Source: an uncultured Clostridium sp. (GTDB lineage: Bacteria > Bacillota > Clostridia > Clostridiales > Clostridiaceae). Taken from it: a DNA stretch of 64,000 nucleotides. Location of the stretch: NCBI GenBank assembly GCA_900547475.1, contig URGW01000015.1:1-64000 (forward strand). The letters are read 5' to 3'. This document shows, piece by piece, positions 24,857 through 33,714 of this stretch. Positions within the stretch are counted from its first letter, which is position 1; each line of letters opens with the position of its first letter. The notes beneath the pieces are model-generated. The model ran no database searches and had not been told where the DNA came from. It saw nothing but the letters and a program-made list of their open reading frames with translations. The position numbers and the translations under genes were made by a program.

Positions 24857-25696
24857 ATGTTAAGAATAGGAGAATATAATACTTTAGTAGTAGATAGAGA
24901 AAAGGACTTTGGATTTTATTTAGTTGATAAACAAAGTAAAGAGGATGTTTTACTTCCTAAGTCATTAGCAGAAGGAATGGGAGTAGAAGTTGGTAAGGAG
25001 ATTGAAGTATTTATATACAGAGACTCAAAAGATAGACCAATAGCTACATTTAAAAAGCCTTTAGCTATAGTTGGAGATGTTGCTTATTTAAAAGTTGTAC
25101 ATCAAGGTGAGTTTGGTGCATTTGTTGATTTTGGATTAGATAGGGATATATTTGTACCATTAAAAGAACAAAGATATAAATTACATACAGGAAAAAAATA
25201 TTTATTTTATATATATGTAGATAAGACAGGAAGACTTGCAGCTACAACAGAGGTTGAGCCATATATTGAAATTGCTGAAGAAGGAACATTTAAAGTTGGA
25301 GATGAAGTTACTGCAATGGTATTTTCAAAGACGCCTTCAGGAACTTTAAATGTTGCAATTGATGCTAAATATAGAGGATTAGTATTACCTAATGAGTACT
25401 ATAATGAAGTTCATCCAGGATATGAAATGCAATTAAGAGTTAAGAGAGTTTATGAAGATGGTGTAATAGGATTAACACCAAGAAAGACTAGATTAAATGA
25501 AAGAGATGAACTTCAAGAAAGAATTGTAACTTATATGAGAAAAAATGGTGGATTTATGGAATTCAATGATAAATCTAATCCAGAAGATATAAAAGCGACT
25601 TTTGGAACTAGCAAGAATTACTTTAAGATGGCTTTAGGTGGACTTATGAAGGCTGGAAAACTTACTCAAGATAAAGAGGGAAGCAGATTACTATAG
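24857..25696 (+). CDS. cvfB: S1-like RNA-binding protein CvfB
   Basis: This 279-aa protein has three S1-type OB folds and a C-terminal winged helix. GEFGAFVDFGLDRDIFVP (about 89-106) and KYRGLVLPNEYY are S1 motifs, and MRKNGGFMEFNDKSNPEDIKATFG marks the winged helix. CvfB/YitL proteins bind RNA and affect virulence gene expression in staphylococci. A TAGGAGGACAT site precedes the ATG. It is the second gene of an operon with the gamma-CA and is followed by a terminator. Confidence 0.9.
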   Translation: MLRIGEYNTLVVDREKDFGFYLVDKQSKEDVLLPKSLAEGMGVEVGKEIEVFIYRDSKDRPIATFKKPLAIVGDVAYLKVVHQGEFGAFVDFGLDRDIFVPLKEQRYKLHTGKKYLFYIYVDKTGRLAATTEVEPYIEIAEEGTFKVGDEVTAMVFSKTPSGTLNVAIDAKYRGLVLPNEYYNEVHPGYEMQLRVKRVYEDGVIGLTPRKTRLNERDELQERIVTYMRKNGGFMEFNDKSNPEDIKATFGTSKNYFKMALGGLMKAGKLTQDKEGSRLL

Positions 25697-25750
25697 TTAG
25701 TAGTTAATAACTTCTTTAATATAATGAAAAGTTAATAATAATTTAGATTA

Positions 25751-25814
25751 GAACACTGAAGTGAACTATTTGATGGATACTTATCAGAAAATAGTTCAGA
25801 AAGGTGTTCTTTTT
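25751..25814 (+). terminator. Terminator after cvfB
   Basis: Long interrupted hairpin (GAACACT and GAACTATTT pairing with AAATAGTTC and GGTGTTC) followed by five T residues. Confidence 0.75.
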
Positions 25815-25927
25815 ATGTAAAAAAATTTAAAGTTTTTTGTTAGGTAACAATTTGGCAATAAGTTAATTAAAATATGTAAAAACTTAGATGTATTATATAT
25901 TTGTAAACTAATAAGAGGTGGTACTAA

Positions 25928-27274
25928 ATGCTTAATAGAAATAAAAGAATATTATTGGGGATATCAGTATGTATAATTACATCTATTTTACCTAGCTGTA
26001 GTATAGGGGATAAGACTATAACTATGAATGAAGATGTTTATATGGAGGAGATAGAAAATTCAAGTAAGATAACAAGTGAAGAAATTAATATTGAGGTAGA
26101 TGAAGGATTTAAGTTTGAACCAGGTTTTTTTCAAGATGGTAAAGTATATGGAATTTTAATTAATACTAAAAATAGTTCAGAGAGTGATGTAGAAGTATAT
26201 AGTGCTTATTATTCTAAAGAGGATAATTTAGTGAAACTAAATAAGTTGACTAATGAAGAAATATTTTCAACTATGAATTATAATGAAAGAAGAATATATA
26301 ATTGGAAAAATAAAACTTTTAAAGATGTAGTAACAGGGGAAGAAAAAAGTATACCAGAAGTTAAAATTGATTTTACTAGTGATACAGAAGGTATAAGAGT
26401 AGTAGCATCAGAAGAAAGCAATAATAAAGTAAATAATAATTACGATACAGACTATATAGATAAAAAATATTATGGAAATGAACGGTCTATGAAGAATGAT
26501 CAATATTATCTTGTAAAAGGAAATGATAATTACTTTTATAGGCAAATAACAAATTTTATATATGAAGAGGAGGAAGATGAAAGCTTTTTATATAGGACTG
26601 TATATGGTAAAAGAGATTTAACAAAATTTAAAAGTGTAGATTCGATTATTGTTTTATATGATTATGAAAATAATAAAGCAATAACTTTTGATGGAAAGTT
26701 TAGTGGTGATTTTCCTATTTTAAGTAATTTGATGTATTCAAAAGAAGATAATAAAATTTATGCTATAGGTGGAAGCAATGAAGATGAAATTTATGAAATA
26801 AATATTAATGATGATACTTATAGTTTAGATTTAGTATATAAATTTGATTTAGGTGATAAGATAACTGGTATTTGGAATAGCCAAATAATAGGAGGTAGTT
26901 TACTTATAGAGTCATTTAAACCTGATGGTAGTGAAGATGAGTTTATTATGACGGAAGAAGAAACTATGTTACTTGATTTAAATAGCAAGGAAATTAATGT
27001 AATACAGAAAAATAATCAAACTAACTTTTTAATGAAATCTAATTCAAGCAAATATGTAATAACTATTAATCATGAAGAAGGAGAAGAGAAAAGTAGGATA
27101 TTTTTAGGAAAGGTTCATGAAAATAAAGTAGAGTATATCTATGAGTTTGAAGAGTGTCCAATAAAAGTTGTATTTGATGATGATGAAAAAAATATGTTTG
27201 TTCAATATGGAACTTGGAAAGATGATAATATAGTTACTTATAGATATGTTTTGTATAATTTAGATATAGAATAG
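25928..27274 (+). CDS. Lipoprotein of unknown function, next to a two-component system
   Basis: This 448-aa protein begins with a signal peptide and lipobox (SILPSC, Cys about residue 25), so it should be lipid-anchored outside the cell. The rest is rich in Asp, Glu, Asn and Tyr, with beta-strand-like repeats that may form a propeller-like fold; I recognise no family. It starts an operon with the response regulator (25 nt gap) and histidine kinase, so it may be a ligand-binding accessory of that system. Confidence 0.8.
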   Translation: MLNRNKRILLGISVCIITSILPSCSIGDKTITMNEDVYMEEIENSSKITSEEINIEVDEGFKFEPGFFQDGKVYGILINTKNSSESDVEVYSAYYSKEDNLVKLNKLTNEEIFSTMNYNERRIYNWKNKTFKDVVTGEEKSIPEVKIDFTSDTEGIRVVASEESNNKVNNNYDTDYIDKKYYGNERSMKNDQYYLVKGNDNYFYRQITNFIYEEEEDESFLYRTVYGKRDLTKFKSVDSIIVLYDYENNKAITFDGKFSGDFPILSNLMYSKEDNKIYAIGGSNEDEIYEININDDTYSLDLVYKFDLGDKITGIWNSQIIGGSLLIESFKPDGSEDEFIMTEEETMLLDLNSKEINVIQKNNQTNFLMKSNSSKYVITINHEEGEEKSRIFLGKVHENKVEYIYEFEECPIKVVFDDDEKNMFVQYGTWKDDNIVTYRYVLYNLDIE

Positions 27275-27299
27275 AAAATGTGAAAAATTTGGGGGAGAC

Positions 27300-27983
27300 A
27301 TGGAAAGGCAAAGAATTTTAGTTGTAGAAGATGAAATATCAATAAATGATATATTAACATTTGCATTAAGAAAAGAAGGATATGATGTTAGAGGTGTATA
27401 TAGGGGGAAAGATGCGATAGAGATGGTAGAGAGCTTTAATCCAGATTTAGTGCTTTTAGATATTATGTTACCTGACAAAGATGGATTTCAAGTGTGTAGA
27501 GAAATTTGTGATAAGACTTTTGTAATAATGTTGACAGCAAGAGATGATGTTATAGATAAGATTTTGGGTATAGAAATAGGAGCGGATGATTATATAACAA
27601 AACCTTTTGAAATTAGAGAAGTAACAGCAAGGATAAAAAGTATTTTTAGAAGACTTAGCAAAAGCAATAATATTATGTCTAATATTTCCCAGGGAATATT
27701 AGATAAGGGGTTATTTATAAATTTAAATGATAGAAAAGTGTATAAGGATGGAGTTGAAATAGAGCTAAAGAAGAAGGAATTTGATTTATTAAGTTTTTTA
27801 TATAGAAATAAAAATATAGTATTTTCAAGAGAAGAATTACTTGATAAGGTATGGGGAGCTGAATATGAAGGTGATGTAAGAACTGTTGATGTTCATATTA
27901 GAAGAGTAAGAGCTAAATTAAGTGAAGAGAAAAATAGTACTTTAATAGAAACAGTTTTTGGTGTTGGATATGTAATGAGGTGA
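27300..27983 (+). CDS. OmpR/PhoB-family response regulator
   Basis: This 227-aa protein has a receiver domain (phosphoacceptor Asp54 in LVLLDIMLPD, acidic pair near residue 11, Lys of TKPF) and a winged-helix DNA-binding domain (about 130-227; VFSREELLDKVWG, RTVDVHIRRVRAKL). It overlaps the kinase gene by 4 nt. The operon's target genes are not apparent; the lipoprotein upstream is the best candidate for autoregulation. Confidence 0.95.
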   Translation: MERQRILVVEDEISINDILTFALRKEGYDVRGVYRGKDAIEMVESFNPDLVLLDIMLPDKDGFQVCREICDKTFVIMLTARDDVIDKILGIEIGADDYITKPFEIREVTARIKSIFRRLSKSNNIMSNISQGILDKGLFINLNDRKVYKDGVEIELKKKEFDLLSFLYRNKNIVFSREELLDKVWGAEYEGDVRTVDVHIRRVRAKLSEEKNSTLIETVFGVGYVMR

Positions 27984-29395
27984 AAAAAGTGTTTAAAACT
28001 ATAAGAGGAAAGGTAACTTTATGGTCAATAATTATAGTTGGAATATTAAATATAATTTTAAGTGTTTTTATTTATATAACAATAAATAAGAAATTAGAAA
28101 GTTCAATTCAAGGGTATATGAAGACAATACAGTTTATGGCTAGAAATATTGCAATGACAAGCGGTTCACCTAATGAAGAGGATAATATTATTGTAAGTAA
28201 TTTATATGATATATTTGGTGATTATATAGCTATAGCTTATAAAGATGATAATGTGATGAGTAGTAGGGGAACTCTCATACGAGAAGATAAAATAATAGAA
28301 ATTTTAGAGGAAAGTAATAGTAGAAAATCATTATTAAATTTAAATAAAGATAGTAAATTATATATTGCAACATTTAATTATCCAATATATATTGATGAAA
28401 GTTATTATGGAAATATAGTTATACAAAAAGATTACACTAAAGAATATAATGAAAACTATAAAATTATTTGTTCTATATTTATAGGACAATCCATAATACT
28501 ATTAATATTAGTAATGGCATTATGGAGTATAATTAGTAAGTTTACAAAACCAATTAATAATCTATCTAATGCAATTGAAAATTTTGCAATTGGAAAAGAT
28601 GAAGGAGATATTAAAGTAGAAACAAAAGATGAGGTAGCTATATTAGCTGACAAATTTAACGTTATGAAAAATGAAATTAAATATCAAATGGAAGTTATTA
28701 TAAAGGAGCAAAATAAAAGTAGGGAGTTTTTTAATAATGCAACACATGAACTTAAAACGCCAATTACAGCTATTAGTGGATATACTCAGTTATTAATAGA
28801 TAATGATATTTCAGCAATAGAAGAAGAGTTTAGAGAAAGAGCATTAGATAGAATTTTAAAGGAAAGTAATAAATTAAATTTACTTGTTAAAAATATTTTA
28901 GAAATATCACGAGGAAAAGTAAAGAGAAATATAGATAAAGAAGAGTTTGACCTTGGAGATCTTATTAATAAAAAAATATCTGATATGAAGGTGAGATTTG
29001 TAAAGTCAAATCTCTATTTAAAAACTAATATTAATAATACAATAGTAAAATGTAATAAAGAAGAAATTAGTACTATAATAATAAATCTTTTAGATAATGC
29101 TATTAAATATACTGCAGGAAAAGAAGTAATAATTAATGTTTATGAAGAGTCAGAAAAAAGTATATTTGAAATATCAAATGAAATTTATGAAATACCAGAA
29201 GTTATAAAAAATAATTTATTAGAAGCTTTTGTAAAACATACTAATGATATTATTCTTGAAAAAGAAGGGATAACAAGTTCAGGATTAGGATTATATATAT
29301 GCAGTAAGTTAGCAGAAGAAAATAATAGTGAATTAATATATGATATAAAAAACAATATAATAATAGTTAAATTAATAATTCCTAGTATTAAATAA
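27980..29395 (+). CDS. Sensor histidine kinase
   Basis: This 471-aa membrane kinase has TM1 (about 15-35), an extracellular sensor of about 120 residues, TM2 (about 160-182), a HAMP domain, an H-box with His256 in NATHELKTP, an N-box INLLDNAIKY, and a G-box SSGLGLYICSKL. The GTG at 27980 overlaps the regulator stop; GTG 27989, with GAGGTG 6 nt upstream, is an alternative start. It phosphorylates the adjacent OmpR-type regulator. The ligand is unknown. Confidence 0.94.
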   Translation: MKKVFKTIRGKVTLWSIIIVGILNIILSVFIYITINKKLESSIQGYMKTIQFMARNIAMTSGSPNEEDNIIVSNLYDIFGDYIAIAYKDDNVMSSRGTLIREDKIIEILEESNSRKSLLNLNKDSKLYIATFNYPIYIDESYYGNIVIQKDYTKEYNENYKIICSIFIGQSIILLILVMALWSIISKFTKPINNLSNAIENFAIGKDEGDIKVETKDEVAILADKFNVMKNEIKYQMEVIIKEQNKSREFFNNATHELKTPITAISGYTQLLIDNDISAIEEEFRERALDRILKESNKLNLLVKNILEISRGKVKRNIDKEEFDLGDLINKKISDMKVRFVKSNLYLKTNINNTIVKCNKEEISTIIINLLDNAIKYTAGKEVIINVYEESEKSIFEISNEIYEIPEVIKNNLLEAFVKHTNDIILEKEGITSSGLGLYICSKLAEENNSELIYDIKNNIIIVKLIIPSIK

Positions 29396-29462
29396 ATATA
29401 TTGTAGTTTTATTATTTCAAAATCGATAATTAATTTAAGTAGTATTAATTAAGAGAATTTAT

Positions 29463-29493
29463 AAGGGGATGTGTATTAAAAATTACACATCCC
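29463..29493. terminator. Bidirectional terminator
   Basis: Inverted repeat AGGGGATGTGTA / TACACATCCCT between the convergent kinase and Mrr-like genes. Confidence 0.8.
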
Positions 29494-29526
29494 TAATATA
29501 TTTAAGAGGAAAATGAGATAGCTAAA

Positions 29527-30039
29527 TTAATTAGTTTTAAGTAGATACTCTGTATATGGAATATCTAATTCAATAGAACTTATTATTTTTATATTGTAAG
29601 GTTTATTTATTTTACTTAAAATAGATTTTACATCATCAGATACAGTGCCCGTAGTTATAATTATTCCATTATTTATATTATTTGAAATCATAGCACCTAA
29701 TAATTTTTCAACCTGTAATAGTGATATAGAATTATTAAGGGAATATCTTTTACATTCAACATAGAATTTTTCAGAATCTTTTTCACAAATAATATCTTTT
29801 CCACCATCTGGTCCTAAAGGAAGGAGAATGATATTAGTGAATCCTAATTGATATAAATATTCACTACACCAAATTTCAAATTCATGGGGTGTTAATCTAT
29901 GAACTAAATTATATAATTTGTTGTTTCCTTCAAAATTTTTATATGATTTATAGTATATAATAATTTTTTTTATTAATTTACCTATTAAAGGAGCAAATAA
30001 TATTATTAAGAAATAGCTATATATTGTATTTAACTTCAT
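29527..30039 (-). CDS. Membrane-anchored Mrr-like restriction endonuclease
   Basis: This 170-aa protein has one N-terminal transmembrane helix (about 7-28) and a PD-(D/E)xK domain of the Mrr_cat type: HEFEIWCSEYLYQLGF, GPDGGKD (Asp82), VECKR (Glu95, Lys97) and the QVEKLLGAM helix. All catalytic residues are present, so DNA cleavage is plausible. It overlaps the end of the upstream Mrr-like gene by 23 nt, indicating coupled translation. Anchored Mrr-fold proteins occur in genome-defence settings, but the role here is unproven. Confidence 0.82.
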   Translation of the reverse strand: MKLNTIYSYFLIILFAPLIGKLIKKIIIYYKSYKNFEGNNKLYNLVHRLTPHEFEIWCSEYLYQLGFTNIILLPLGPDGGKDIICEKDSEKFYVECKRYSLNNSISLLQVEKLLGAMISNNINNGIIITTGTVSDDVKSILSKINKPYNIKIISSIELDIPYTEYLLKTN

Positions 30040-30616
30040 TCATTAAACCCTCTTTCTTAATATAGTAATTATGATTTCTTATTGATTTTGTAAGTTCATA
30101 ACCATCGATAAGCTTAATTTCTATTCCACGATTTTGATTGTTAAAATATTTAGTAAATTCTATAGCCTTATCAGAAAATGAACTATTAGTAATAAGAATT
30201 CCTTTTTTGCAGTTATTAATAAGTACTCTACCTAAAAAGCTTTGAACGGCAGATCTATCGGTTAATTCCCAATTGTCTTCATCAGCAGGAGTTTTACTAA
30301 GTAAATTGTTTTGAATACAACTTATAAATACTTCTTCGTTATTTAATGAAGATTTAAAATTAGTTAAACTACTATCACCATTAGGAAGAATTGTATTTTC
30401 CTTAAAACCTAAAATTTTAAGATATATATTTATAATTTTTATAAATGTGGTGTAGTTGTTTTTTTGAAGATCTTTTATAGATAATAGACCGAGTTTCATA
30501 TGTTTTTCTGTTTCTTTTTTATTTAAATCTATAGTAGATTTTTCTATATAAGATATTAAAAATTTTAATGTAAAAAATAATAATATAATAAGTGGTAAAT
30601 ATTTAATAGAATTCAT
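30017..30616 (-). CDS. Membrane-anchored Mrr-fold partner lacking catalytic residues
   Basis: This is a protein of about 199 aa with an N-terminal transmembrane helix, and its soluble part follows the layout of its neighbour: ITNSSFSDKAIEF matches IITTGTVSDDVK, and ILGFKENTILPNGDSS matches the start of the nuclease fold. The ExK motif is replaced by SCIQN, and no GxD is visible, so it is probably catalytically dead. ATG 30616 follows GAGGTG. The pair could form an active/inactive heterodimer. Similarity is by eye and moderate. Confidence 0.6.
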   Translation of the reverse strand: MNSIKYLPLIILLFFTLKFLISYIEKSTIDLNKKETEKHMKLGLLSIKDLQKNNYTTFIKIINIYLKILGFKENTILPNGDSSLTNFKSSLNNEEVFISCIQNNLLSKTPADEDNWELTDRSAVQSFLGRVLINNCKKGILITNSSFSDKAIEFTKYFNNQNRGIEIKLIDGYELTKSIRNHNYYIKKEGLMNEVKYNI

Positions 30617-30813
30617 AAAAATCACCTCGTATAGATTATTAACAAAATTTATATATAATATGCATTAATTGTTAAATAAGTTTTAAATAAGAAATATAAA
30701 TAAATTTGTAATAAAAAAGAAAATAATGTTTAAAAATAGGTAAAAAGAGATTATAATTATAATAATAAATAAATTCATTAAAATTTAATTGCTAATTGGA
30801 GGTAAAGACGGGG

Positions 30814-31182
30814 ATGGTTACAAGATGTTCAATTATTATTTATGATGATTTTGGAAATGTATTGATTGCAGAAAGAGGAAAAAGAAACGAAAGAACTTGG
30901 GGAATGTTTGGAAAGGAAATGAAGGGTAAAGAAACAGAAGAAAAATGTATTTCTAAAGCCGTTGATAAAGATATAAAATGTACAATATTTGATTTAAAGC
31001 CATTTAAAGAATATGATTTAGAAGATGAAAAGAAATTGAAAGTTTTTACAGGTAGTGTAAAGGAATATATTACTTGTCATAAAAGTATAAATGATATAAA
31101 ATGGATTTCTAAAAGAAACATTGAAGATTATGTTTTTAATGATGAAGATAAAATGATCTTAAATGACTATTTTCAAAATTAA
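30814..31182 (+). CDS. Nudix-fold protein with degenerate Nudix box
   Basis: This 122-aa protein keeps the Nudix beta-grasp pattern (GNVLIAERGKRNERTWGMFG, then DIKWISKRNIEDY) but the box Gx5Ex7REUxEExGU ends in KAVDKDIKC, losing the REUxEE glutamates that bind metal. It is probably not a pyrophosphohydrolase of the normal kind. ATG 30814 lies 11 nt after GGAGG; an in-frame TTG at 30796 overlaps that site. It is followed 46 nt later by a small unknown gene, probably co-transcribed. Confidence 0.65.
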   Translation: MVTRCSIIIYDDFGNVLIAERGKRNERTWGMFGKEMKGKETEEKCISKAVDKDIKCTIFDLKPFKEYDLEDEKKLKVFTGSVKEYITCHKSINDIKWISKRNIEDYVFNDEDKMILNDYFQN

Positions 31183-31228
31183 ATAAATTAGTATTGTGAA
31201 ACTAATGACAAGCTAAAGGAGATACTTA

Positions 31229-31468
31229 ATGCTTTATAGAGTTATTATAAAAAAAGAAACATCAAAGTACTTTATAGGTAAAACCTATGATAATAAGAAG
31301 TATAAAATTGAAAAGAATCAATATAGTAAAAAGCTTAGAGTAGGTAGTGATTCATATTTTTATGCTAGAAAAGAAGATGGATTGCTAAGTACAATTTTAG
31401 TTCCAATTTCTGATGAAGAAGCTGGAGTATTAGATATTCATAATTCTATCGTAGATGTTGATAAATAG
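31229..31468 (+). CDS. Small basic protein of unknown function
   Basis: This 79-aa protein, rich in Lys and Tyr, has a short beta-rich pattern (LYRVIIKKETSKYFIGKTYDNKKYKI). I do not recognise it. It has an AAAGGAG site before the ATG, lies downstream of the Nudix-like gene and is closed by a terminator. Confidence 0.6.
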   Translation: MLYRVIIKKETSKYFIGKTYDNKKYKIEKNQYSKKLRVGSDSYFYARKEDGLLSTILVPISDEEAGVLDIHNSIVDVDK

Positions 31469-31471
31469 AGC

Positions 31472-31510
31472 AAAGGAAGAACAGGGGTCAATAAAACCTT
31501 GTTCTTCTTT
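31472..31510 (+). terminator. Terminator
   Basis: Hairpin AAAGGAAGAACAGGG pairing with CCTTGTTCTTCTTT, followed by T residues, after the small basic protein gene. Confidence 0.8.
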
Positions 31511-31538
31511 TATGTGTTAAGTAAAAAGGAGAGATTTC

Positions 31539-33248
31539 ATGATTAAAAAATTTATTTCATATTATAAGCCCTATAGGGGATTATTTTTTACAGATTTAAT
31601 AGTTGCAACTATAGCAACTCTATGCAATTTGATATATCCAATGATGACAAGAACTTTAGTTAATGATGCTATACCAAATAAGGAGATAAAAGTTATAGGT
31701 ATATTTGCAGTTATTCTTATGATTTTATACTTAATTAAGGCAGGATGTTGTTACTTTATGCAGTATTTTGGACATCTTGTTGGAGTTGGAATGCAAGGTG
31801 ATATGAGAAGAGATATGTTTAAGCACCTTGAAAAATTACCTAATTCATATTTTGATAATACAAAAACTGGAGACTTAATGAGCAGAATGATAAATGATTT
31901 AATGGATATATCTGAACTGGCTCATCATGGACCAGAAGATTTATTTATTTCAGTAATAATGTTTTTAGGATCATTTATAATATTATCAACTATAAACTTA
32001 CCTCTTACAATTTTAATATTTGCTTTTGTTCCATTTATAGTGATATTTACATTAAAGAAAAGAAAAAAGATGAATAAATGTTTTATGGAAACAAGGGTTC
32101 ATACATCAGCAATAAATTCAACACTAGAAAACTCAATTGCAGGTATAAGAATATCTAAGGCATTTGTTGCAGAAGAATATGAAAATGAAAAATTTAATAA
32201 AGGGAATAATAAGTTTAAGGAAGTAAGAAGACAATCATATAAGGTTATGGCAGAGTATTTTGCTGGTGTTAATTTTGGAGTAGATGTATTGGATTATGTT
32301 GTTTTAATAGCAGGAGGAATATTTACATATTATAATGCTATTAACTTAGGGGATTTTTTAGCTTATATGTTATATGTTAAATTATTTACAGACCCAATTA
32401 AAAAACTTATTAATTTTGTAGAGCAATATCAAAATGGAATGACTGGATTTAAAAGATTTATTGATATTATGAATGTTGAAGAAGAAACAGAAAAAGACAA
32501 TGCAGTAGAATTAGAAAAAGTAGAAGGTAATATAAGTTTTGAAAATGTATGTTTTAGCTATGAAAATGAAAAAGTATTAGATAAAATTACATTATCTATA
32601 GAGAAAGGAAAAATGTTAGCTCTAGTAGGACCATCGGGTGGAGGAAAAACTACATTTTGTAATTTAATACCTAGATTTTATGATGTGGACAATGGAGATA
32701 TAAAAATAGATGGAAAAAGCATATATGATATTAAGCTAGATTCTTTAAGAAAAAATATAGGTATAGTTCAACAAGAAGTATTTTTATATACAGGCACAAT
32801 AAAGGAAAATATCAAATATGGAAAGCAAGATGCAAGTGATGATGAAGTTATTGAAGCAGCGAAAAAAGCTAATATTCATGAGTTTATAATGGGATTAAAA
32901 GATGGCTATGATACATATATTGGAGAGAGGGGAATAAAGTTATCAGGTGGCCAAAAACAAAGAATATCAATTGCTAGAGTATTTTTAAAGAATCCACCAA
33001 TTTTAATTTTAGATGAGGCTACATCTGCTTTAGATAATGTAACTGAATATTTAATTCAAAAATCATTAGAAGAGCTTTGTAAAGATAGAACAACTATAGT
33101 TGTTGCGCATAGATTATCTACAATAAAAAATGCAGATGAAATAATAGTATTAACTGATAAAGGTATAGAAGAGAGAGGTAGCCATGCAGAACTTATTAAA
33201 AAAGGTGGAATTTATACTGAATTAAATAGATATTCAAAAATTAATTAG
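31539..33248 (+). CDS. ABC transporter, fused permease and ATPase (exporter, MsbA/LmrA type)
   Basis: This 569-aa half-transporter has six transmembrane helices (about 15-300) followed by an ATPase domain (about 330-565): Walker A GPSGGGKTTF, Q-loop QQEVFLYTGTI, signature LSGGQKQRISIAR, Walker B ILILDEATSALD and switch His in VAHRLST. It should work as a homodimer exporting lipids, drugs or peptides; the substrate cannot be told from sequence. It has its own upstream terminator and is transcribed alone. Confidence 0.92.
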   Translation: MIKKFISYYKPYRGLFFTDLIVATIATLCNLIYPMMTRTLVNDAIPNKEIKVIGIFAVILMILYLIKAGCCYFMQYFGHLVGVGMQGDMRRDMFKHLEKLPNSYFDNTKTGDLMSRMINDLMDISELAHHGPEDLFISVIMFLGSFIILSTINLPLTILIFAFVPFIVIFTLKKRKKMNKCFMETRVHTSAINSTLENSIAGIRISKAFVAEEYENEKFNKGNNKFKEVRRQSYKVMAEYFAGVNFGVDVLDYVVLIAGGIFTYYNAINLGDFLAYMLYVKLFTDPIKKLINFVEQYQNGMTGFKRFIDIMNVEEETEKDNAVELEKVEGNISFENVCFSYENEKVLDKITLSIEKGKMLALVGPSGGGKTTFCNLIPRFYDVDNGDIKIDGKSIYDIKLDSLRKNIGIVQQEVFLYTGTIKENIKYGKQDASDDEVIEAAKKANIHEFIMGLKDGYDTYIGERGIKLSGGQKQRISIARVFLKNPPILILDEATSALDNVTEYLIQKSLEELCKDRTTIVVAHRLSTIKNADEIIVLTDKGIEERGSHAELIKKGGIYTELNRYSKIN

Positions 33249-33309
33249 GTAACTTTATCACAGAATTTTTAAATAAAAAAAGGGTAAACTAAATATAAGG
33301 ATAAAGTTA

Positions 33310-33338
33310 TTGACTAATAATGATTATCGCTGTACAAT
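33310..33338 (+). promoter_or_regulatory. trxA promoter with Fur/PerR-like box in the spacer
   Basis: TTGACT (33310-33315) and TACAAT (33333-33338) are 17 nt apart. Within the spacer, 33315-33329 reads TAATAATGATTATCG. It matches the 14 defined positions of the Fur consensus (TGATAATNATTATCA) at 12, and the PerR consensus (TTATAATNATTATAA) at 11. A regulator bound there would block RNA polymerase. A GC-rich CCCCCTAAGGGGG palindrome lies just downstream in the leader. Confidence 0.6.
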
Positions 33339-33387
33339 AAAACAAATAATATTAATATCCCCCTAAGGGGGAGTAGGAGGAATTATA

Positions 33388-33702
33388 ATGGTTCAACATT
33401 TAAAAGAAAATGAATTTAATTCAGAAGTTGTTAATTTTGATGGTGTTAGTATAGTAGATTTCTGGGCAGAATGGTGTGGCCCTTGTAAGATGATAGGTCC
33501 TATCTATGAAGAGGTTGCAGGAGAATTATCAAATGCTAAATTTACAAAGGTTAATGTAGATGAGTGTCCTAATTTAGCAGGAAAATATAGAGTTGCAAGT
33601 ATTCCAACAATAATGGTATTTAAAAATGGAGAGCCTATAGATACATTAGTTGGATTTATGCCAAAACCACAATTAAAAGCTGCAGTTGAAAAACATTTAT
33701 AA
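33388..33702 (+). CDS. trxA: Thioredoxin
   Basis: This 104-aa thioredoxin has the WCGPC active site (Cys30, Cys33) within FWAEWCGPCKM, and the cis-Pro region SIPTIMVF. It is a cytoplasmic disulfide reductant. It is preceded by GTAGGAGGAAT and lies 12 nt before the reductase gene, forming a trxA-trxB-like operon under the promoter at 33310. Confidence 0.96.
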   Translation: MVQHLKENEFNSEVVNFDGVSIVDFWAEWCGPCKMIGPIYEEVAGELSNAKFTKVNVDECPNLAGKYRVASIPTIMVFKNGEPIDTLVGFMPKPQLKAAVEKHL

Positions 33703-33714
33703 GAGAGGAATACT

